Shown: positions 1 through 8,557 of the stretch, piece by piece | Layout of the letters: each line of letters opens with the position of its first letter | Position numbering within the stretch: position 1 is the first letter of the stretch | Position numbers and translations under genes: made by a program | Assembly (NCBI GenBank): GCA_900544885.1 | Contig: UQWU01000006.1 | Span: 1 to 45,945, forward strand | Length of the DNA: 45,945 bases | Source: an uncultured Phascolarctobacterium sp. | Lineage (GTDB): Bacteria; Bacillota; Negativicutes; Acidaminococcales; Acidaminococcaceae | Direction of reading: 5' to 3' | The notes under the pieces: generated by a model | The model's database searches: none | Told to the model about the DNA's origin: nothing | Seen by the model: only the letters and a program-made list of their open reading frames with translations

Positions 1-1
1 C

Positions 2-61
2 GGATACAAATCACCTGATGATCTATTCGAGAATGAGCTTGATAAGATTTATGCAGCTTGA
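2..61 (+). CDS. IS30-like transposase, C-terminal fragment (5' end outside window)
   Basis: An open frame enters from the left edge and ends at TGA 59-61. The visible tail reads GYKSPDDLFENELDKIYAA, the type of ending seen in IS30-family transposases (a GYxTPxExF-like block close to the stop). Directly after it comes an A/T-rich stretch with GTGTGCAAC and TTGCAATTTAGG (about 76-105), which resembles the terminal inverted repeat of such elements. The left part of the element is outside the window, so neither the repeat pair nor target duplication can be checked. Only 19 residues are visible, so the family call is tentative. Confidence 0.55.
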   Translation, partial: GYKSPDDLFENELDKIYAA

Positions 62-162
62 TTTTTTTTTAAAAGTGTGCAACTTCTTATTGCAATTTAG
101 GATTATATTTTTAATAGTAATATTATATTTGATTTATATTTGGTATATTTACTGTAAACAAA

Positions 163-233
163 AATGACTTTGCCAATTTTATATTACTTTACTTAGTAAA
201 ATTTAAGTGAAATAATACGTTGACAAAGTCATT
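163..233 (-). terminator. Long palindrome, probable terminator of the M20 hydrolase gene
   Basis: AATGACTTTGCCAA (163-176) pairs with TTGACAAAGTCATT (220-233), 14 positions with one G-T wobble. The 43 bases between are themselves largely self-complementary around TACTTAGTAAAA. Read on the minus strand, the structure starts four bases after the hydrolase stop codon and ends in a T-rich run, which fits a terminator. It lies beside an IS end, so it could also belong to a mobile remnant. Confidence 0.6.
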
Positions 234-237
234 AATC

Positions 238-1470
238 TTATAATTCTTTATTTTGTAAGGCAATTAGTGCATCATGCAAAACATTTGTTGCAACTGCTAA
301 ATCATATCCATCAGACCATTCCTCCGGACAATGACTGCGACCACCACGACTAGGAACAAATAGCATAGCTGCAGGAATCTGTTCACCGAAAATCTGTGCA
401 TCATGACCTGCACCGCTAGGTAAATGCATATAAGACAGCTGCTGCTTATGACATTGTTCCTGCAATGAAGCCTTGAGCACATCATGCATCATAACAGGCT
501 GTTCGTCCAATAAATCCTCTAATTCAAATGACATACCCATATCTTCCGCCAAGCCTTCTAAATCTGCCTGCAACGCTTGACGCTGCTCTATTAATGCCTG
601 ACTGTCTACAGCACGGATATCCACGGTAAAAGAAACTTGACGAGCAATAATATTCATGACATTCGGTTCAACCTGCATAAACCCCACAGTTGCTACAGCG
701 CCTGGATACTGACGTGCTCTATCACCGATTTTGCTGATAACCTTAGCAGCAAAATCCATAGCATCTTTGCGCATATGCATAGGCATAGTACCTGAATGAT
801 CTGCCTGACCATGAATAGTAACCAGAACACGTTTAATACCGACGATAACGTCGACAATACCCAATTGCTTACCTTCTGCCTCTAGCACAGGTCCTTGTTC
901 AATATGAATTTCTAAAAAAGCTTTTAAATCTTTACGTGGATGTGCATTAATTGCTTCCGGTTGCAAACCAAAATTTTTCATCGCTTGATAAATACTGATG
1001 CCATCTGCATCTAAATATTCTTTAAGCTGTGTAGGACTATACTGGCCAAACAACGCTTTTCCTGTAAATAAACCTGCATGAAAACGCGCTCCCTCTTCAT
1101 CATTAGTCGCAATAATTTCTAAGGAATAATAAAGTTTTACTTTTTCTTCTATTAAAGCTCGTGCCGTTTCAATTGCACACACTACACCAGCAATGCCATC
1201 ATAAGCACCACCATTACGTACAGAATCATAATGGGAGCCAAACATAATTGTTTCAGGCACTTCGCCTTCCAAGCGACCAATTAAAGAGCCACTATTATCT
1301 AAATAAACTTTTAAGCCAGCAGATTCCATTTCCTTACGCAAATAATCTAAAGCAGCTTTAGCCTCATCAGTATACGGAAATCGTGTTACACCAATTCCAG
1401 GAGTAGCCGTAAACTTGGCTAACGCACTTAAATGTTGTTCAATATTTGCTTGTACACTTACTAGATTCAT
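238..1470 (-). CDS. M20-family Zn-dependent amidohydrolase (N-carbamoyl-amino-acid hydrolase / allantoate amidohydrolase type)
   Basis: 410 residues, the usual length of the HyuC/AllC branch of peptidase family M20. This branch hydrolyses N-carbamoyl amino acids or ureido compounds in the cytoplasm with two bound metals. Visible motifs are GSHYDSV (His80, Asp82), GAYDGIAG (Asp91), NDEEGARF (Glu125/126), HIEQGP (His189), SGAGHDAQ, and the C-terminal SRGGRSHCPEEW carrying His380. All metal ligands expected for the family appear present, so it is probably active. A GAGGGGAAGG ribosome site precedes the ATG. It follows the MFS gene by 34 bases and is probably co-transcribed with it. The exact substrate (carbamoyl amino acid, allantoate or ureidoglycolate) cannot be read from sequence. 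Confidence 0.85.
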   Translation of the reverse strand: MNLVSVQANIEQHLSALAKFTATPGIGVTRFPYTDEAKAALDYLRKEMESAGLKVYLDNSGSLIGRLEGEVPETIMFGSHYDSVRNGGAYDGIAGVVCAIETARALIEEKVKLYYSLEIIATNDEEGARFHAGLFTGKALFGQYSPTQLKEYLDADGISIYQAMKNFGLQPEAINAHPRKDLKAFLEIHIEQGPVLEAEGKQLGIVDVIVGIKRVLVTIHGQADHSGTMPMHMRKDAMDFAAKVISKIGDRARQYPGAVATVGFMQVEPNVMNIIARQVSFTVDIRAVDSQALIEQRQALQADLEGLAEDMGMSFELEDLLDEQPVMMHDVLKASLQEQCHKQQLSYMHLPSGAGHDAQIFGEQIPAAMLFVPSRGGRSHCPEEWSDGYDLAVATNVLHDALIALQNKEL

Positions 1471-1504
1471 CTACTAAAAACCTTCCCCTCATTAAATATT
1501 TTTA

Positions 1505-2755
1505 TCACACCTCTACTGCATGACCTTTAACACGAGTAAAGAAACCATGAATAGCCAAACAGATTAAAATACCACCTGCTGTTACCAGAACATAGCGCGT
1601 TGCCATAATACCACCTAAGAAGCCACCCAATAAAGGCCCGATAACACCACCGAACTGCTGTGCGGAAGTTACTAAGCCGAAAGCTTTACCACGAGTATTG
1701 CTATCAGTTACACGAGTAAGATTAGCATTAATATTAGGTACGGCACCTGCTAGGAACAAACCATAAACGAACTGGATTGCTGCAAACTGCCATACATCAG
1801 AAATAAACATCTGAAACAGATTAATAAAACCAGCTAAAAAAGTAACTAAACAGAACACACGCATATAACCGAAACGCTGTCCACGTTTGCCCCAGAACGG
1901 TGCAGCAATAATACCTGCCAATCCCGCCAAGGAGAAAATAATACCACTGGTCTTGATAACCTCATCACCCATAGTATGCATCAACTGCCCTACATATAAG
2001 GTAATCAACGGTTGAATAAGCATCGCACATGATTGAATGATAAAGAACATTGTCATGATATAAACAAGCTCCTTATTCTTCAAGGATTCCTTCAAATCAC
2101 CTAAAAGATGTACTGCACCCTTGCCACCCTTTTGCAGAACAGTCATGTCCTTAACAATGAAAATTACCGCAGTAGTTGCCGCAAATAAAGCTAGGCTTCC
2201 TACATAAAAAGACATACGCATACCGAACCAACTGCTTAAATAACCGCCCAACAGAGGTCCCATAATACTGCCGCTAGCTACAGAGGTCTGCATCAATCCC
2301 ATACCCCAGCCCATTTTATTCTCCGGCAACGAAGAGGAGGCCATGGACATACAGGCAGGAACGAAGCCAGCCACTACACCACACAAGGTACGCACTATCA
2401 TTAACTGATAAACATCTTGGCAAACACCTGTCATAAAATAAGTAATCGCCAAACCATAACCAGCACGAATAGCCATCTTTCTCTGGCCTACATGATCAGC
2501 CAAGGCTCCCCAATAAGGTGCCATAATAGTAGACCCTAAAAAAGTAATGGCAAAGGTTATTCCTGCCCAAAAATTAACATCTACCGACGATACATGCAGC
2601 TCACGCAATAAATAAACCGGTAAAAACGGTATACAACTAGTATAACTAGCACAGCATAAAAATACACCTATCCATAAAACAGGCAGATTCTTTTTCCAAG
2701 GATATTTCTCCGCCTCCTCCGTCAAAGCTTCTTTAGGCACCAAATTATCAGACAT
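1505..2755 (-). CDS. MFS exporter, multidrug-resistance (MdtG-like) type
   Basis: A 12-helix major facilitator protein of about 416 residues. The short loop after helix 2 carries the family signature as GALADHVGQRK, and helix 5 contains the antiporter-like motif GSIMGPLLGGYL, repeated later as GGVIGPLLGGFL. This points to a drug or metabolite/H+ antiporter in the inner membrane. I start at the ATG at 2755; a GTG three codons upstream is embedded in the probable Shine-Dalgarno GGGTGAGG. A -10 like TATAAT lies at 2792-2797 on this strand. The gene leads the M20 hydrolase gene, suggesting export or uptake of a related amino-acid derivative, but the substrate is unknown. Confidence 0.85.
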   Translation of the reverse strand: MSDNLVPKEALTEEAEKYPWKKNLPVLWIGVFLCCASYTSCIPFLPVYLLRELHVSSVDVNFWAGITFAITFLGSTIMAPYWGALADHVGQRKMAIRAGYGLAITYFMTGVCQDVYQLMIVRTLCGVVAGFVPACMSMASSSLPENKMGWGMGLMQTSVASGSIMGPLLGGYLSSWFGMRMSFYVGSLALFAATTAVIFIVKDMTVLQKGGKGAVHLLGDLKESLKNKELVYIMTMFFIIQSCAMLIQPLITLYVGQLMHTMGDEVIKTSGIIFSLAGLAGIIAAPFWGKRGQRFGYMRVFCLVTFLAGFINLFQMFISDVWQFAAIQFVYGLFLAGAVPNINANLTRVTDSNTRGKAFGLVTSAQQFGGVIGPLLGGFLGGIMATRYVLVTAGGILICLAIHGFFTRVKGHAVEV

Positions 2756-2883
2756 AAGCCTCACCCACTTTATCTTTCTTTTCTTGTTTTTATTATATCA
2801 TAAGCTTTACTAACACACTATATCCGACAAGCATTTCAATGCTAACGATTTTAGTAATAATTATGCACATACTGTTATACTTA

Positions 2884-2912
2884 TTGTTCTTTATGGAAAT
2901 TTAAAGTATAAT
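2884..2912 (+). promoter_or_regulatory. Sigma-70-type promoter for the plus-strand hypothetical gene
   Basis: TTGTTC (2884-2889), a 17-base spacer, then a perfect TATAAT (2907-2912). The predicted start of transcription is about 60 bases before the ATG at 2982. The minus-strand MFS gene reads away from the same intergenic region, so this is a divergent promoter zone. Confidence 0.65.
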
Positions 2913-2981
2913 ATAATATGATAATTTATTTACTTTGTGTTCCTTGAAGTAGATTTAGAATAATATAATCAGAGGTGTGAC

Positions 2982-4064
2982 ATGAAACCATTTGAAGCAC
3001 AAGAATTGGAATCCTGCGGTATTTTTTCCAAACTTTTTGGCAGCAAGCCAGCAGAAAACGGCTGGAAGGAATTAAATAACTTATTAGCTGCTGCACAGAA
3101 TATGCAAGAAATCTCTCACGAAAAAGTTATCGGTGCACTAAAAAAATGGGGTGTGAAATTCCATGACGATAATATGCAGCAACGTAGCGCTATTTATCGT
3201 AAATTCGCCGATGTTGTTTATACAGAAGCCCAAACAAAAGCAGACCCATTATTTGCTCAAAGCGAACATTTAGCTAAAATTCTGGAATTACCCGAGCATT
3301 TAGTAAAAATGGCCGAAAAAGGTGCCAAAACAGCCGCTTATTTCGTTCGTTGCCGTAAATTATTGCATAATGAAGAAAAACTGAATATCCAAGAAATTAA
3401 TGCCTTATTCGACTATGATTATGAAGATGGCTTGTCCATCCGTAAACAGGTTTTCCAAGCATATTTCAACGATAAATTTGATGACATTTCTAAAGCAGAA
3501 CGCTATACTCCGGATGAAGAAGCTGCGTTCCGTGCGGATTGTGCCACTCTTGACATCCCTTATGAATTTAAAACTAATATTGTCAACGCACTGCGTAAAT
3601 ATCGTGACCTTTGGAATGCCGAAAACAAACCTTTAAATGCGATCAATATTGATTTGCCTCTAAACGACGGTGAAGTTTGTCATGCCACCGTTAATTGCGG
3701 TTTATGCCAAACTAAAATCATCGAAAAAGAAGATAACTATTTTGAAATGACCCGTAAATTCCGTATTGACGAAACCGTTAACTTCCGTGGTGAAAAACTG
3801 GAGCATCCGAAAATCAAAGAAGAAGCTACTATTCTTCTGGAATTAGGCCATTTTGTTCTCACCAGCCAACGTATTATTTATTTAAGCCAAAAAAATGCCT
3901 TTGCTGTCAATTTAGCAGACATTACCGATATGGTATTTGATAATATCAATATGGTGACCATGCAGACCAATACTAAAAAAGGCGAATTGCAATTTAAATT
4001 TCCTGATGAAGCAGCAGGCGTTATGTTTATTCTCATGAACAAAGCTAAAGCCGCACTTAAATAA
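2982..4064 (+). CDS. Conserved-looking hypothetical protein with a possible C-terminal PH-like domain
   Basis: 360 residues, no signal peptide and no membrane helix, so probably cytoplasmic. I do not recognise the family. The first 210 residues are charged and predicted helical, with many Lys/Glu. Residues about 235-245 hold a close cysteine pair (CGLC). The last 85 residues (LLELGHFVLTSQRIIYL and a following strand-rich stretch ending in an amphipathic helix) look like a bacterial PH/GRAM-like fold: strands with T-x-R-hh, then I-x-D, then a closing helix. The gene is single, with its own promoter upstream and a strong terminator downstream. It is one of only two complete plus-strand genes in the window. 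Function unknown. Confidence 0.8.
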   Translation: MKPFEAQELESCGIFSKLFGSKPAENGWKELNNLLAAAQNMQEISHEKVIGALKKWGVKFHDDNMQQRSAIYRKFADVVYTEAQTKADPLFAQSEHLAKILELPEHLVKMAEKGAKTAAYFVRCRKLLHNEEKLNIQEINALFDYDYEDGLSIRKQVFQAYFNDKFDDISKAERYTPDEEAAFRADCATLDIPYEFKTNIVNALRKYRDLWNAENKPLNAINIDLPLNDGEVCHATVNCGLCQTKIIEKEDNYFEMTRKFRIDETVNFRGEKLEHPKIKEEATILLELGHFVLTSQRIIYLSQKNAFAVNLADITDMVFDNINMVTMQTNTKKGELQFKFPDEAAGVMFILMNKAKAALK

Positions 4065-4091
4065 ATTTTACAATAATATATGAATTAACAA

Positions 4092-4117
4092 AACCTCTGA
4101 GCAATAGTTCAGAGGTT
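4092..4117. terminator. Bidirectional terminator between the hypothetical gene and the GRE operon
   Basis: AACCTCTGA / TCAGAGGTT, a 9-bp perfect stem with loop GCAATAGT. It is followed by T5 on the plus strand, and by TTTTG on the minus strand. It can end both the plus-strand gene (stop at 4064) and the convergent minus-strand activase gene (stop at 4136). A near copy lies at 11398-11423. Confidence 0.85.
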
Positions 4118-4135
4118 TTTTATTAATGTACAATA

Positions 4136-5092
4136 TTAAAACGGAGTATCACTACCTACATAACAAGTTAATCCTGCAGCGACAAACATTTTTTGAATAT
4201 GATTTAATAGCTCCTCAGGACATCCTTGCATATCACGACAATCATAAATCCTTCCTAGTTGTTCATATTTAGATGCACCTAAACGATGAAACGGTAAAAT
4301 ATTAACTTCTTTAGTACCTATTTCTTTAATATATTTTATTGTTTCTTGAATATTTTCATCATCAGCATTAAAGCCTTGAACAACTGGAATGCGAATAATA
4401 TGACGTAATTTGCCTTTTTTACCTAAATCAGCAATTTTAGCAATATTTTTTAAAATAAGCTCATTATCAACACCAGTTGCATCTTTATGTTTTTCAGGAT
4501 TCATGTGTTTTATATCAGTAAACGCCCAATCAATATTTTCATAAATAGGCTCTAAATGTTCCCATGGTGCATAACTACATGTTTCAATAGCAGTATTGAT
4601 ATATCGATCATGACATCTACGTAATAATTCAGAAGCAAATTGCCACTGCATAGTAACTTCACCACCACCAAGAGTCACACCGCCATTAGGTCCCCAAAAT
4701 GAACGTTCTCTCTCCAAACGACGCACGACATCATCAATTGTGTAAATTTTACCAGCTACTTTTAATGCTTCATGGTAACATTTATCTGCACACTCAATTG
4801 TCTTGCAATGATCACAAATAGAACGATCTTGTACAACATAATCTCCTGGATTTTTTAAAGAAATTGCACCATTGGGGCATATATTTCTACCTATACAACC
4901 ATAACATTTTAAACAATTACTATGACGATACATTAATTGTGGTTGCATTATCTGACTTTCAGGATTACAACACCAATAACAACGTAACGGACATCCTTTA
5001 AAGAATACTAATGTTCTGCCTCCCGGGCCATCATGTACAGAAAATCCCTGTATATCAAAAATAACAGCTTCATTTTTCGGGTCTAATTTCAT
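4136..5092 (-). CDS. Glycyl radical enzyme activase, radical SAM with 8-Cys ferredoxin insert
   Basis: 318 residues from the ATG at 5092. That start has GGAGG nine bases upstream; the longer frame beginning at 5125 would run through this site. The radical-SAM cysteines are Cys34, Cys38 and Cys41 (GCPLRCYWC). A ferredoxin-like insert follows with Cys60/63/66/72 and Cys93/96/101/105, enough for two [4Fe-4S] clusters. The SAM-binding GGGE motif is at about 142-145. This two-cluster insert is typical of activases for eliminase and decarboxylase GREs and is absent from the pyruvate formate-lyase activase. It should abstract hydrogen from Gly860 of the GRE at 8558-11215. It is the last gene of the module, behind the regulator. 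Substrate specificity of the system lies in the GRE, not here. Confidence 0.93.
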   Translation of the reverse strand: MKLDPKNEAVIFDIQGFSVHDGPGGRTLVFFKGCPLRCYWCCNPESQIMQPQLMYRHSNCLKCYGCIGRNICPNGAISLKNPGDYVVQDRSICDHCKTIECADKCYHEALKVAGKIYTIDDVVRRLERERSFWGPNGGVTLGGGEVTMQWQFASELLRRCHDRYINTAIETCSYAPWEHLEPIYENIDWAFTDIKHMNPEKHKDATGVDNELILKNIAKIADLGKKGKLRHIIRIPVVQGFNADDENIQETIKYIKEIGTKEVNILPFHRLGASKYEQLGRIYDCRDMQGCPEELLNHIQKMFVAAGLTCYVGSDTPF

Positions 5093-5133
5093 AGTACTCA
5101 TCCTCCAAAAATATAATGTATTCATAGTTCAAC

Positions 5134-6810
5134 TCATATGTTTTGTTTTTTTAAATAATAATAAAGCTTTAAAGCAATCCAGGCTGCACTACGACCATTC
5201 ATAGTATTTAAATCTACTAATATTTTTTCTTCTACATGTTTCATGCGATATTTTACACTATTAACATGCATAAACATTGCTTTACTAGTTCTTACACAAC
5301 TATTATTAAACTCCAAATAGTTTTTCAAAGTTTCTAAAAAACATTCATTTTCGATTTCTGTTAATGTTCCTAAAACGCTAATACAATATGCATTAGCTTC
5401 ATCTTTATCATCTAACATTTTTATCAAAAATCCATAAATACCTTGGGCTTCACAAAACATTATATTTTCACAAACAGCAAAATCACGTACAATCGCAATA
5501 CATTGCAAAGCCTCTCTACAACTTAACCTATACTTATTAATGCCGATACCTTGACTTCCAACACCTATAATAATATCTAAATTTTTATTTTTTTTATTAT
5601 ATTCTGATAATAAAAGAGATGTTAGTTGATTCAATTTAGCTCTAGTATACGTAGTTGTATCGAGCAAAATCATAACATTATTATCATAAGAAAAAATATC
5701 GCACTTTACGCAATATTGTTTTAGGAATTCTTTAACAAATATCAATAATTGTTGTTTCTTTAAATAATACTTTTTGGTCGCATCTGAGCTATTAGGTATT
5801 TGTTCATTCCGATCAGATATTGCAATAACAGTTCTATTAACATCACAATTAATTCCTAAAAGATTTGCTTGATATTGCAAATGCTTTTCATTCCTACCAT
5901 TGCCTATCAGCTGTGAAATAAACTTATCTTGCATTCTTTGCCGTGCAATATAACTTATATCATGTTCTTTAATTAATCCTAAAGCAATAGCTTTGCTACA
6001 ATTTTTTAAAAGCTCAATATCTTCCAACTGCAATGGTCTATTATATGCCAAAACAGTTAAATAGCCTATATTAGTATCTTGGTACCCTATTGGATAAACT
6101 TGCTGCATATAATTTTTACCATTATATTCTATAAAATCGCAAAATACTTCTTTCAAAAAACCTTTTTCTTGCATTTTGTTAACAAACGCTTTATTGCATC
6201 GTTTTTGAATTAAATCAGCTATTTCTTGATTATCCGGTTCTGTACTAGCAAGATATTCAAATTGATTATTCTCTAACAAAATAGGGTTTCCCAAATAATT
6301 AGATATTATATTAACTATTTCAGCTGTGTTAGAAGCGGTAGCAATCATCATACTCAAATTTACAAATGCCTCAACATTACGTTTTTTATTTTGAAGATCA
6401 GTAGTTAATAAAATCTCCATAACTGCTGATGTTGTATCATTTTGAGTTAAATTTGGCGGTAATTCAATAATTGGGAAATTAATTTCATTACCTAAATCCA
6501 ATAATTGCTGCGGTATACGATCTATATAGCGCTTAGTTTTTATTGCTAAACAAGAAGCACCATGTTTATCTAATGCACGTACCCAATTACAAAACTGTAT
6601 TTCTGTATAATGAAATTTACTTTTTTCTCCCATAAACCAACCGACACAATGTACAAAATCTCCACCTTGAAGCCATTTAGCTATATCAGGAATCTCTGCA
6701 ATAGTTACAGCTTTAATCGGTCTGTTTAAACCATTTTTACCAGCTACTACTTTAGCATTTTTAAAAACCTCGGACTGTAATACACGTTGTACTGTTATCA
6801 TGTTTGTCAT
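5134..6810 (-). CDS. PucR-type transcriptional regulator of the GRE module
   Basis: 558 residues. The N-terminal 130 residues match a PucR ligand-sensing domain (ITVQRVLQ start, then PIKAVTIAEIPDIAKWLQGG, then the INFPIIELP block). A middle region of about 290-420 looks like the degenerate GGDEF-like part found in this family. The last 70 residues contain the PucR helix-turn-helix: YLEFNNS, a TSKAMFMHVNSVKYRMK helix pair, and a terminal LKLYYYLKK. Such proteins activate or repress catabolic operons in response to a metabolite. The ATG at 6810 has GAGGAG ten bases upstream. It sits inside the operon between the carrier and the activase, so it is the obvious candidate to control the module, probably by sensing the GRE substrate. 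That role is inferred. Confidence 0.85.
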   Translation of the reverse strand: MTNMITVQRVLQSEVFKNAKVVAGKNGLNRPIKAVTIAEIPDIAKWLQGGDFVHCVGWFMGEKSKFHYTEIQFCNWVRALDKHGASCLAIKTKRYIDRIPQQLLDLGNEINFPIIELPPNLTQNDTTSAVMEILLTTDLQNKKRNVEAFVNLSMMIATASNTAEIVNIISNYLGNPILLENNQFEYLASTEPDNQEIADLIQKRCNKAFVNKMQEKGFLKEVFCDFIEYNGKNYMQQVYPIGYQDTNIGYLTVLAYNRPLQLEDIELLKNCSKAIALGLIKEHDISYIARQRMQDKFISQLIGNGRNEKHLQYQANLLGINCDVNRTVIAISDRNEQIPNSSDATKKYYLKKQQLLIFVKEFLKQYCVKCDIFSYDNNVMILLDTTTYTRAKLNQLTSLLLSEYNKKNKNLDIIIGVGSQGIGINKYRLSCREALQCIAIVRDFAVCENIMFCEAQGIYGFLIKMLDDKDEANAYCISVLGTLTEIENECFLETLKNYLEFNNSCVRTSKAMFMHVNSVKYRMKHVEEKILVDLNTMNGRSAAWIALKLYYYLKKQNI

Positions 6811-6917
6811 ATGCTACACACTCCTCTATATTGCCGACTAACAATATAAACGATACTGTCTTTTAAAAGCATTATACAACAATTTAACAACAAATGGTAT
6901 TTACTTTTAACACAATC

Positions 6918-8183
6918 CTATTTTTTAGCACCTAATAATGCAAAAGCTCCTAACAAACAAAAAACAGCCAAATAGATGAATACTGGTATAAAACTATTTG
7001 TAAAACCTAAGACTAAACTTGCTAGCAAAGGACCTACTATACCACCAACAAAACCATATGCTGTAAAAATAAGTCCAAAAATCATACCAAAATATTGTAA
7101 TCCAAATAAATCAGTAACCAGAGGTCCACTAATAGCAAATAAAGTACCAAAAGCATAACCTACGAACGCTGAACAAATGCATAATGGTAGTAAACTATCA
7201 ATAAATAATAATCCTATATAACCAATACCACCTAATACAAATGATAAAAATCCTAAATTACGACGTCCTAGCTTATCAGAAAGTGCTCCTGCAACAATAC
7301 GACTTAATCCATTCGTCAAATTAAAAGCGGTTAATGCCATAACACCACCTATACCTAAATATACACTGTAACTTTTGGATAAAGAAACCATAGAAATACC
7401 AGCAGCTCCCATGAAAGCCCAAGTAATCCACATCATCCAAAACGCCTTTGTTTTTATAGCTTCTTTAGGAGTCATGTTACTCCCCAAGCTATTCCCGGAA
7501 CTACTATGTTGCATTTTTAATAATAATTGCTCATGAGCATTTTTTTGTGCCTCAGTCATAATAGAACGATCCGGCATTTCTGCCATTAGTGCACCAATTA
7601 TATTAACTACTAATATTAAAACTGTAATAATCCAATTCATGGTTAAATAACCATATTCAGTTAAAAGATAATTAATAATTGGTGACATTACTGCGGCAGA
7701 ACAACCAAAAACCAAATTCACGATACCTGTTACTAAACCACGTCTATGAGGAAACCAATTTTGTACTGTTGCAAGTCCAGGTCCATAAATAAAACAAGAA
7801 GCAAAACCTGTCATAAAAGCCCAAACCCAAATCATAGATATATTAACTGCATAAATAGCAAATAACATACCCACTATTTGCACTAAAGTACCAACAAGAT
7901 AAGACTTGCATGTACCTAACTTCATATGCCATTTTCCACACAAGAAAGTGCCAATGCCTAAAGAAATTAAAACAAATGTCATAACTAAACCGGTATCAGA
8001 AGCTAATGTTTGACGCCAATATTCTCCTAAAACACCAGGATAACCAAAAATTAATGCACCAGACCAAAATATTGCAATACTACAGCCAATTACAGATTGC
8101 CATCCTTTAGCATCACGACCACTAATATCAATATTTTGATTAATAACTTGTTTTTCACTTTCCATATTTATTGTTCTAGACAT
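6918..8183 (-). CDS. OFA-type MFS carrier of the GRE module (copy 1)
   Basis: 421 residues from the ATG at 8183, which has AGGTGAG six bases upstream; an in-frame TTG at 8204 is less likely. About 12 hydrophobic segments are visible. The segment VQNWFPHRRGLVTGI is the hallmark of the oxalate/formate antiporter (OFA) family, whose members exchange mono- and dicarboxylates. By eye it is roughly three-quarters identical to the carrier at 11435-12709 and is clearly a paralogue. It lies behind the GRE small-subunit gene, separated by a 15-bp hairpin, and before the regulator. Plausible job: uptake of the carboxylic acid substrate, perhaps in exchange for product or with protons. The actual substrate is not readable from the sequence. 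Confidence 0.88.
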   Translation of the reverse strand: MSRTINMESEKQVINQNIDISGRDAKGWQSVIGCSIAIFWSGALIFGYPGVLGEYWRQTLASDTGLVMTFVLISLGIGTFLCGKWHMKLGTCKSYLVGTLVQIVGMLFAIYAVNISMIWVWAFMTGFASCFIYGPGLATVQNWFPHRRGLVTGIVNLVFGCSAAVMSPIINYLLTEYGYLTMNWIITVLILVVNIIGALMAEMPDRSIMTEAQKNAHEQLLLKMQHSSSGNSLGSNMTPKEAIKTKAFWMMWITWAFMGAAGISMVSLSKSYSVYLGIGGVMALTAFNLTNGLSRIVAGALSDKLGRRNLGFLSFVLGGIGYIGLLFIDSLLPLCICSAFVGYAFGTLFAISGPLVTDLFGLQYFGMIFGLIFTAYGFVGGIVGPLLASLVLGFTNSFIPVFIYLAVFCLLGAFALLGAKK

Positions 8184-8205
8184 TATATACTCACCTACTT
8201 TCAAA

Positions 8206-8245
8206 AAGACGCTTCATTTTTAACCAAGGCAAAATGAAGCGTCTT
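8206..8245 (-). terminator. Strong intra-operon hairpin between GRE small subunit and carrier
   Basis: AAGACGCTTCATTTT (8206-8220) and AAAATGAAGCGTCTT (8231-8245) form a perfect 15-bp stem with a 10-base loop. On the minus strand the stem is followed by TTTG and A-rich sequence, so the T-run is short. It lies 18 bases after the small-subunit stop and 22 bases before the carrier ATG. It could be a leaky terminator giving more GRE than carrier mRNA, or a 3' stability stem. Confidence 0.75.
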
Positions 8246-8263
8246 AAAAATTCATATTATTCT

Positions 8264-8533
8264 TTATTCTACCTTAACAAAATCTTCGCACCCTGTTAAA
8301 TCAGGAAATGCCATAACGTTTTCTAAAGTACAAATACCTAAATTAGGAGTACTGTCAGATGGATGATAATGTTTACAATATTTGCACTTAGCAACACTTT
8401 CAAAATTATCACAAGCTGCACTATCAATCATTACCTGACTATTTTTTAAAATACACACACCATTAAAAACATCACGTGGGGAAAGATTTTTACAATCATT
8501 GCAAGTATTGCAATTGTGATTACATTGACACAT
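8264..8533 (-). CDS. Small Fe-S subunit of arylacetate-decarboxylase-type glycyl radical enzyme
   Basis: 89 residues, similar in size and cysteine layout to the small subunit of 4-hydroxyphenylacetate decarboxylase (HpdC/CsdC, about 85 residues), which binds two [4Fe-4S] clusters. Two matching halves are visible: Cys11-x2-Cys14-x12-Cys27-x13-Cys41 and Cys50-x2-Cys53-x14-Cys68-x13-Cys82. As I recall, the first ligand of cluster 1 is a His in the known enzyme; here it is Cys11. An extra N-terminal MCQCNHNC adds Cys2, Cys4, Cys8 and His6, which I do not recall in characterised members. It starts 24 bases after the large-subunit stop and has its own AGAGGAG. The subunit presumably binds and stabilises the GRE and may quench its radical. 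The pairing with the large subunit makes the call firm. Confidence 0.88.
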   Translation of the reverse strand: MCQCNHNCNTCNDCKNLSPRDVFNGVCILKNSQVMIDSAACDNFESVAKCKYCKHYHPSDSTPNLGICTLENVMAFPDLTGCEDFVKVE

Positions 8534-8557
8534 AATTAACTCCTCTTTTCTGATTAA

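Noticed and set aside
5093..5125. Upstream start of the GRE activase
   Set aside because: The frame from 5125 passes through GGAGG, which is correctly spaced for the ATG at 5092; the ATG at 5101 directly touches it and is too close.
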